This document shows positions 58,767 through 64,000 of a stretch of DNA of 64,000 bases, one piece after another. The notes below the pieces were generated by a model. The model made no database searches. It was given only the letters and a program-made list of their open reading frames with translations, and was not told where the DNA came from. This DNA is from Flavobacterium sp. TR2 (lineage in GTDB: Bacteria > Bacteroidota > Bacteroidia > Flavobacteriales > Flavobacteriaceae): the NCBI RefSeq assembly GCF_025252405.1, contig NZ_CP104307.1:1860001-1924000 (forward strand), in the 5' to 3' direction. A program made the translations under genes and the position numbers. Each line of letters opens with the position of its first letter. The stretch's first letter is position 1.

Positions 58767-59327
58767 TTAGCTAAGAATAATATTGAAAATTACAGTTAAG
58801 TCTTTTCCTGCCTTTACAACTCCCATAGCCGCTTTAGGAGGTGTCATTTCAAAATCGCCAAAAGTGATTTGATTAGAACCCTGCAAAATAATGCTTCCTT
58901 TGCTTGAAGTTACTTTTACCTGAGTTTTGTATTCTTTGCTTACACCTGCAATAGTGTACACGCCTGTTAGGTTCCAAGTGGTTTCATCAACTTTTTCAGC
59001 AGATTTTAAAACATACTCAATGTATTTATGTGTTTCAGTATCCATTGCTTCATATGCCACTTTATCCATGCTTGCTTTGTAGCTTTTTAAACTTTCGGCT
59101 AGTAAGGAAATAGATAGGCTATTTATGCCGGCAAGTTTAGAATCTTTGATTATTAAGGTAGCATTTCCTGTTCCTTCTGTAGATTTCATTACCCAATCGT
59201 GTACTGTAGACGTTCCTGCTACTTCAAAAGTGGAGTTTGCAGCTACAGTAAAATTTCTTTGCGCATTTGTCTGTAATGAAATTGCTGTAAAAATAATTGT
59301 CAGAAAAAATGATTGAATTGTTTTCAT
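58767..59327 (-). CDS. YceI-family periplasmic protein, paralog
   Basis: A paralog of the previous YceI protein, 186 residues from ATG 59327. The signal peptide ends at QTNAQ. The core FEVAGTSTVHDWVMKSTEGTGNATLIIKDSKL...MDKVAYEAMDTETHKYIEYVLKSAEKVDETTWNLTGVYTIAGVSKEYKTQVKV matches its neighbour closely, so the two arose by local duplication. It has no operon partner and lies 290 bases upstream of the YceI-porin operon. Confidence 0.92.
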   Translation of the reverse strand: MKTIQSFFLTIIFTAISLQTNAQRNFTVAANSTFEVAGTSTVHDWVMKSTEGTGNATLIIKDSKLAGINSLSISLLAESLKSYKASMDKVAYEAMDTETHKYIEYVLKSAEKVDETTWNLTGVYTIAGVSKEYKTQVKVTSSKGSIILQGSNQITFGDFEMTPPKAAMGVVKAGKDLTVIFNIILS

Positions 59328-59687
59328 GTTGATAAAGTATAGGTTAATCATTCAAATGAGGAAGCTTAAATTCAGTTAGTGTTAAAAAATTGAAGAGCTA
59401 TCCTGATTTCTTAGACCAAAATTATCGCGCGCGTGAAGAAAAAGAAATGATAAAAATCATGGCGAAAGTTTTATTAAATTAGTATAGTAGTAAGGTACTG
59501 CCCGTTGTTATTGCTTGGGTCTTCATTTTTATAAAATAAAAACACGGTTTAACTGTTTGCTTATTAATGTGTTGTGTTCTTCTGTGAAAAATGTCAGTGT
59601 TAATTTTTGACTGGCTTTTTTTGAGCTTTAGCTAAGAATGAATGTAAAAACCAAGCAAAAAATGACAAAAGTGATTAACTTTGCAGT
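59328..59687. other. Intergenic region between the YceI paralog and rlmN
   Basis: AT-rich, 360 bases, upstream of two divergent genes. A CGCGCGCG run at about 59425 is out of keeping with the surroundings. A perfect -7 box TAACTTTG (59676-59683) lies only 4 bases before the rlmN ATG at 59688; no other clear feature was seen. Confidence 0.5.
59676..59683 (+). promoter_or_regulatory. -7 box of rlmN
   Basis: TAACTTTG fits TAnnTTTG. It ends 4 bases before ATG 59688 and 10 before ATG 59694, so a transcript would be leaderless or nearly so, favouring the second ATG. Confidence 0.4.
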
Positions 59688-60731
59688 ATGCAAATGGAGA
59701 AAAAAGACATAAGAGCCTTATCAAAAGAACAGCTTCGCGATTTTTTTGTTGAAAATGGAGATAAAGCTTTTCGAGGAAATCAGGTTTATGAGTGGTTATG
59801 GAGCAAAGGTGCTCATAGTTTTGAAGATATGACAAACGTAGCAAAAACTACTAGGTCTATGCTTGAAAACAATTTTGTAATCAACCACATTAAGGTCGAT
59901 ACAATGCAGAAAAGCAGTGATGGAACAGTAAAAAATGCTGTGCGCCTTCATGATGGTCTTGTGGTTGAATCGGTTTTGATTCCGACAGAGACAAGAACTA
60001 CTGCCTGCGTCTCTAGTCAGGTGGGCTGCAGTTTAGATTGCAATTTCTGTGCAACAGCAAGATTAAAAAGAATGCGAAATCTAGAACCTGGCGAAATCTA
60101 CGATCAGGTTCTGGCAATCGATAAAGAAAGCCGTCTGTATTATAATCATCCGCTTTCAAACATCGTTTTCATGGGAATGGGAGAGCCTTTAATGAATTAC
60201 AATAATGTCATTAAAGCAATAGACATGATTACTTCTGAAGAAGGACTGGGAATGTCTCCTAAACGAATCATGGTTTCGACTTCGGGGATTCCGAAAATGA
60301 TCAAGAAAATGGCAGACGATGATGTGAAGTTCAAATTGGCAGTTTCTTTGCACTCTGCGATAGATGAAACTCGTGCGCGCATTATGCCCTTCAGTAAAAA
60401 TTTTCCTTTAAAAGATTTGCGAGAAGCATTAGAATATTGGTATAGAAAAACAAAAAGCAAGGTTTCTTACGAATATGTGGTTTGGAAAGGAATTAACGAT
60501 GATAAAGCTTCTGTCGATGCATTGGTTAAATTCTGTAAATATGTGCCGTGCAAGGTCAATTTGATCGAATATAATCCGATTGATGATGGCGAATTTCAGC
60601 AGGCTTCAGAAGAATCAATTATGGCGTACATAAAAGCGCTTGAAAATATTGGAGTAGTCGTAAAAGTGAGAAGAAGCCGAGGCAAAGACATTGACGCCGC
60701 CTGCGGGCAATTGGCTAATAAAGAAGCATAA
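59688..60731 (+). CDS. rlmN: Dual-specificity 23S rRNA/tRNA adenine-C2 methyltransferase RlmN
   Basis: A radical SAM enzyme that methylates A2503 of 23S rRNA and A37 of some tRNAs. The 347-residue protein holds the iron-sulfur motif CSLDCNFCATA with Cys 114, 118 and 121, the segment FRGNQVYEWLWSKG at the start, and GMGEPLMNYNNV. A C-terminal Cys lies in KDIDAACGQLA, as needed for the methyl transfer. The second ATG at 59694 may be the true start, given the nearby -7 box. It is directly followed by an IS3 element. Confidence 0.95.
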   Translation: MQMEKKDIRALSKEQLRDFFVENGDKAFRGNQVYEWLWSKGAHSFEDMTNVAKTTRSMLENNFVINHIKVDTMQKSSDGTVKNAVRLHDGLVVESVLIPTETRTTACVSSQVGCSLDCNFCATARLKRMRNLEPGEIYDQVLAIDKESRLYYNHPLSNIVFMGMGEPLMNYNNVIKAIDMITSEEGLGMSPKRIMVSTSGIPKMIKKMADDDVKFKLAVSLHSAIDETRARIMPFSKNFPLKDLREALEYWYRKTKSKVSYEYVVWKGINDDKASVDALVKFCKYVPCKVNLIEYNPIDDGEFQQASEESIMAYIKALENIGVVVKVRRSRGKDIDAACGQLANKEA

Positions 60732-60789
60732 AAAAAATACTCCTTTTGAACTGCCCCCAAAAAGTTAGACACTATATGGGGGCATTTTT

Positions 60790-61323
60790 ATGGAAAGAAA
60801 AGTCAAGTACAATTATGAATTTAAACTTCACTGTGTAGAAGAAGTTTTAAAAAATCACAAAGGATTAGAGCCCACTGCTTCAAAGTATGACATATCCAAC
60901 ACCAGCCTAAAAAGATGGATTAGTTTCTATATGAAATTTGGCAGTGAAGGACTGCTTCCAAAATCAAGAAATACAAAATACAGCTTAAATTTTAAGTTAA
61001 AAGTATTGCATTCTATTGACAATAAGGCCTTATCTTTGGGCAAAGCCTGTTTAGCATTCAATATTCCTGCAAAATCCACAATACTTAGTTGGCAGCAAGA
61101 ATATAAAAGAGATGGTTTAAAAGGTTTGAAGCTTAAACCCAAAGGCAGAACTCCAGCTATGAATTTTAAAAGAAAACCACGCAAAACAAACCAGCCCTTA
61201 ACTCGAGAAGAAGAACTTTTAAAGGAACTGGAATATTTACGAGCAGAGAACGAAATTTTAAAAAAGTTCAATGCCTTAGTTCAAGCCGAACAAGCCAAAC
61301 AAAACAAAAGGCTCAAACCATAA
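60790..61323 (+). CDS. IS3-family transposase OrfA (IS150 group)
   Basis: A 177-residue DNA-binding subunit. It has two helix-turn-helix units (YNYEFKLHCVEEVLKNHKGLEPTASKYDISNTSLKRW and FKLKVLHSIDNKALSLGKACLAFNIPAKSTILSWQQ) and a C-terminal leucine-zipper-like helix (LTREEELLKELEYLRAENEILKKFNALVQ). It is intact. Its stop codon TAA overlaps the OrfB ATG (TAATG), so OrfB is probably made by translational coupling. No clear frameshift slippery heptamer was seen. Confidence 0.9.
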   Translation: MERKVKYNYEFKLHCVEEVLKNHKGLEPTASKYDISNTSLKRWISFYMKFGSEGLLPKSRNTKYSLNFKLKVLHSIDNKALSLGKACLAFNIPAKSTILSWQQEYKRDGLKGLKLKPKGRTPAMNFKRKPRKTNQPLTREEELLKELEYLRAENEILKKFNALVQAEQAKQNKRLKP

Positions 61324-62156
61324 TGGAATTAAGGCATAAATACGATTTAGATGTTTTGCTAAATTGTATGGACATGGTTAGAAGCACTTATTATTACTAT
61401 GAAAAAAAGAAGCAGGCAATAGATAAATATCAAGAAATAAAGCAGTTAATCAAAGATATTTATAATCATCACAAAGGGCGGTTAGGCTACAGGCGCATTA
61501 CTTTGTTAATCAAACAAAAAGGAATCTTAATTAATCATAAAACAATACTGAGATTGATGAAGGCTTTAGGACTGAAAAGTTTAATCCGCGTCAAAAAATA
61601 CAAATCATACAAAGGAGACCAGGGAAAAATAGCTCCTAATTTGCTTCAGCGCAACTTTAAGGCCTGCAGGCCTAATGAGAAATGGGCAACTGACATAACG
61701 GAATTTAATGTATCGGGTAGCAAATTATACCTTTCTCCGATTATTGATTTATTTAATGGAGAAATTATAAGTTATGAATTATCTGAAAGGCCGCATTTTG
61801 AACAAATAACAGCCATGCTTAAAAAGTCTTTTAGAAGGATACCCAAAAATACAAATCTGATATTGCACTCAGATCAGGGTTGGCAGTACCAAATGAAAAA
61901 GTATCAATCGCTGCTTAAAGAGAAAGGAATCAAACAAAGTATGTCCAGAAAAGGAAATTGCCTAGATAATGCAGTGATCGAAAATTTCTTTGGAATTTTA
62001 AAATCAGAGCTCTTTTATCTTAAGAAATACATCTCTGTAAATCAATTAAAAAAAGAGATCGAAGAATATATAAAATATTATAATAACGAAAGAATCAAAC
62101 TTAATCTAAAAGGAATGAGCCCGATACAATATCGAGCTCATTATTATCAAATTTAA
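61323..62156 (+). CDS. IS3-family transposase OrfB (DDE integrase domain)
   Basis: A 277-residue catalytic subunit with the retroviral-integrase fold. The DDE residues are visible: Asp in NEKWATDITEF, Asp in LILHSDQGWQYQ and Glu in KGNCLDNAVIENFFGILKSELFY, with the normal 35-residue Asp-Glu gap. An HTH_21 region (HHKGRLGYRRITLLIKQKG) precedes it. It is intact, so the element may still be active. Confidence 0.93.
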   Translation: MELRHKYDLDVLLNCMDMVRSTYYYYEKKKQAIDKYQEIKQLIKDIYNHHKGRLGYRRITLLIKQKGILINHKTILRLMKALGLKSLIRVKKYKSYKGDQGKIAPNLLQRNFKACRPNEKWATDITEFNVSGSKLYLSPIIDLFNGEIISYELSERPHFEQITAMLKKSFRRIPKNTNLILHSDQGWQYQMKKYQSLLKEKGIKQSMSRKGNCLDNAVIENFFGILKSELFYLKKYISVNQLKKEIEEYIKYYNNERIKLNLKGMSPIQYRAHYYQI

Positions 62157-62210
62157 TTATAAATTCGTCTAAACTTTTGGGTGCAGTCTATTTTAGGGAA
62201 TCGGAAAATA

Positions 62211-62258
62211 AAAAAAGCATTAAAAGCAAGGTATAAGCCTTGTTTCTAATGCTTTTTT
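62211..62258 (-). terminator. Terminator of the lipoprotein gene
   Basis: AAAAAAGCATTA and TAATGCTTTTTT with inner GCAAGG/CCTTG pairing form a long hairpin, 18 bases after the minus-strand gene stop. Confidence 0.8.
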
Positions 62259-62275
62259 CTTGGACAAAAAGGATG

Positions 62276-63136
62276 CTATTTTTTCAAATCTATTTCTTCT
62301 GTAACTCCGTCTTTTGTTACTGTTGCAAGAGTGTCGCATTCTCCGTTTCCATAATCTATAGTAGCCGTAGCGCCATTTTTAGTAATAGAAACAATTCCTT
62401 TTACTGCAATAGATTTTTTACATGCAGCTTTAAATTCTAAAGGTGTAGTGATTTCTGCTGAAAAAGTATCTCCGTTAGGGAAAGTTGTAGAACCGCTTCC
62501 AGTAACCACAAAAACATTATCATCCCAGTCAAACCAAGTGTCATAACCAGAAGTCATTTCTTTAGTCAAAGTTCCTTTTCTAGTATAAACTCCGCCATCA
62601 TCAAAAGTAATTGTCAGGTCAATTGAAGCTGTCAAAACAGGATGCGGTGTTACCAATAAATCAGTTTCTTTAATAGTTCTTACGATAGTTTTGCTTCCTT
62701 GGATTTTTTTGCCATTATGATAAAATCCTTCAAAAGTATAGCTGATGGTTTGTGTGGAAGAAGTGAAATCATTTGAAAAAGAAACAACCATTTTTCCTTT
62801 TACTGTATTTCCGTTGTTAAGCGTACAGCCTTCAGCACCAAAATCTACTGTCTTTGTCCAAGTGTTATTGGTTAGAACTGTAGTAATCGTGGCGCAGCTT
62901 GGGAGAAAATTTTTTATTGGTCCGCCTGGTTTTGAATTTACATTAAGCTGAGAGCTAAACTGATCTTCAGCAATGTTGGTTACATCCTCTACAGAAGCAT
63001 CGATTTTCGAATTGGCTATAATTTCTTGGTTGGTAATCGCAGCTCCTGATCCGTCATTTGTTTTTTCATCAGAACTACAGCCGATGAAAAAAGACATACT
63101 AATACAAGTACTAATTAATAAAAATTTTGCTTTCAT
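62276..63136 (-). CDS. Hypothetical lipoprotein, 286 residues
   Basis: The signal peptide ends in FIGC, a lipobox, followed by SSDEKTNDGSG. The mature part is beta-strand-rich: repeated segments such as CATITTVLTNNTWTKTVDFGAEGCTLNNGNTVKGKMVVSFSN and YTRKGTLTKEMTSGYDTWFDWDDNVFVVTGSGSTTFPNGDTFSAEI suggest a beta-sandwich or barrel. Similar lipoproteins are common in Flavobacterium, but I know no function for them. It is divergent from the polyprenyl synthetase gene, by about 160 bases. Confidence 0.78.
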   Translation of the reverse strand: MKAKFLLISTCISMSFFIGCSSDEKTNDGSGAAITNQEIIANSKIDASVEDVTNIAEDQFSSQLNVNSKPGGPIKNFLPSCATITTVLTNNTWTKTVDFGAEGCTLNNGNTVKGKMVVSFSNDFTSSTQTISYTFEGFYHNGKKIQGSKTIVRTIKETDLLVTPHPVLTASIDLTITFDDGGVYTRKGTLTKEMTSGYDTWFDWDDNVFVVTGSGSTTFPNGDTFSAEITTPLEFKAACKKSIAVKGIVSITKNGATATIDYGNGECDTLATVTKDGVTEEIDLKK

Positions 63137-63280
63137 AAATAAATAGTTTTAGGTTCTTTTTCTAGTTAATGAATTCAAATTAGTATTAGTTAGAGGTATT
63201 TTTGGTGTTTTTTTTCAAGGCAAGACATAAAATATTACAATCCTAACCTAAAATACACAACGTATTTTTATTTAAAATAG

Positions 63281-63288
63281 TATATTTG
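63281..63288 (+). promoter_or_regulatory. -7 box of the polyprenyl synthetase gene
   Basis: TATATTTG (TAnnTTTG), 8 bases before the ATG, so the transcript would have almost no leader. Confidence 0.4.
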
Positions 63289-63296
63289 GAGTCTAA

Positions 63297-64000
63297 ATGA
63301 ATATTACGTCTCAAATAAAGCAGCCTATTTTTAACGAGATGGAACTTTTCGAGAAAAAGTTCCATGAATCGATGACCTCTAAGGTTGCGTTATTAAACAG
63401 AATCACTTATTATATTGTAAACCGTAAGGGAAAACAGATGCGTCCGATGTTTGTTTTTCTCACTGCAAAAATGGTTTCTGGCGGTACTGTAAACGAGAGA
63501 ACGTATCGAGGAGCTTCGGTAATTGAGCTTATTCACACCGCAACTTTAGTGCACGATGACGTCGTAGACGATAGTAATCGCCGCCGCGGATTTTTCTCTA
63601 TCAATGCGCTTTGGAAAAACAAAATTGCAGTCTTGGTTGGAGACTATTTATTGTCTAAAGGTTTGTTGCTTTCTATTGACAATGGCGATTTCGATCTGCT
63701 AAGAATCATCTCTGTTGCTGTTCGTGAAATGAGTGAAGGCGAATTGCTTCAAATAGAAAAAGCAAGACGGCTTGATATTACTGAAGACGTTTACTACGAA
63801 ATCATCAGAAAGAAAACAGCGACACTTATTGCGGCCTGTTGTGCGCTTGGCGCGAAAGCTGTAATAGAAGATGATGTTCAGGTAGAAAATATGCGCAAGT
63901 TTGGCGAATTGATCGGTATGGCGTTTCAAATCAAAGATGATTTATTTGATTACAGCGAAGAAGCGATCGGAAAACCAACAGGAATCGATATTAAGGAACA
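63297..64000 (+). CDS. Polyprenyl synthetase family protein (3' partial)
   Basis: This E-type prenyl diphosphate synthase chains isopentenyl units onto an allylic primer, giving the tail of menaquinone or a carrier lipid. The frame opens at ATG 63297 (NITSQIKQPIFNEMELFEKKFH) and runs off the window end after 234 residues. Both Asp-rich motifs are present: the first in LVHDDVVDDSNRRRG and the second in QIKDDLFDYSEE. GKQMRPMF is the start of the substrate region. Family length (about 325) means roughly 90 residues are missing. Likely IspB or octaprenyl/heptaprenyl synthase. Confidence 0.94.
   Translation, partial: MNITSQIKQPIFNEMELFEKKFHESMTSKVALLNRITYYIVNRKGKQMRPMFVFLTAKMVSGGTVNERTYRGASVIELIHTATLVHDDVVDDSNRRRGFFSINALWKNKIAVLVGDYLLSKGLLLSIDNGDFDLLRIISVAVREMSEGELLQIEKARRLDITEDVYYEIIRKKTATLIAACCALGAKAVIEDDVQVENMRKFGELIGMAFQIKDDLFDYSEEAIGKPTGIDIKE

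Larger units (their letters stand above)
60747..62190 (+). mobile_element. IS3-family insertion sequence (IS150 group)
   Basis: Two consecutive transposase ORFs lie between imperfect terminal repeats. The left end is TGAACTGCCCCCAAAAAGTT (60747 on) and the right end reads, in reverse, TAGACTGCACCCAAAAGTTT (to 62190); 19 of the first 24 bases match. The exact ends and a target duplication are uncertain: TTTT abuts both sides. The element sits 16 bases after the rlmN stop and before a lipoprotein gene's terminator, so it disrupts no coding gene. Confidence 0.8.

Noticed and set aside
59420..59432. CGCGCGCG run as a regulatory site
   Set aside because: Short, single and without symmetry partners; noted only as unusual composition.

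Overview
This window looks like chromosomal DNA of a Flavobacterium or close relative in the Bacteroidetes. The DNA is AT-rich and lacks Shine-Dalgarno sites. Many genes and tRNAs carry the Bacteroidetes -7 promoter box TAnnTTTG. Lipoprotein signals are of the Bacteroidetes kind, and a type IX secretion plug-domain protein and many typical Flavobacterium family proteins (DUF983, DUF6370, DUF6702, DUF5103) are present. No plasmid or phage genes were seen. The only complete mobile element is one IS3-family insertion sequence.

Layout. 1-2.7 kb: the 3' part of mutS, a tRNA-Gly(GCC)/tRNA-Leu(TAA) pair, a YegP-like protein and a repeat-bearing lipoprotein. 3-8.1 kb: envelope sugar genes (waaA, a DegT-type aminotransferase, galE), a drug/metabolite exporter and a small toxin-antitoxin pair. 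8.2-13.5 kb: fabD, DUF983, an AraC regulator, then a YceI gene and a pirin gene that share an almost identical promoter/operator. 13.6-18.9 kb: the glyoxylate shunt (aceB, aceA), divergent from a RamB-like regulator. 19-28.3 kb: Crp-like regulator, purT, a U32 peptidase-family protein, an aspartate-type aminotransferase, a fatty acid desaturase and rsmG. 28.4-36.8 kb: pruA, apaG, the T9SS plug-domain protein, an SNF2 helicase and a methyltransferase. 36.8-38.6 kb: an ABC-type ATPase next to a small PD-(D/E)xK-like nuclease gene that is broken or slips at an A7 tract; this is the best candidate here for an undescribed (possibly defence) module. 38.7-47.1 kb: map, DUF445, gpmI, two L,D-transpeptidases overlapping tail to tail, a GNAT enzyme, two identical tRNA-Gly(TCC) genes and pepE. 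47.3-53.4 kb: three tandem CarboxypepD_reg-like proteins, DUF6702, an M1 metallopeptidase, tatA and a PAP2 phosphatase. 53.7-64 kb: a dioxygenase between two direct repeats, an O-methyltransferase, a LEA-like lipoprotein, a YceI-porin-YceI-like operon plus another YceI, rlmN, the IS3 element, a lipoprotein and the 5' part of a polyprenyl synthetase.

The intergenic spaces are rich in palindromic repeat families. These include hairpins with CGCCACGAATTC arms, elements with GTCATTTCGACGAAGG arms, an aceB/aceA inverted repeat, a GC-rich block at 25.06-25.15 kb, and a 3'-UTR element placed between stop codon and terminator in two genes. Several are nested or split around genes. The work was done by eye, with no database search; family names rest on recognised motifs and remain to be confirmed.
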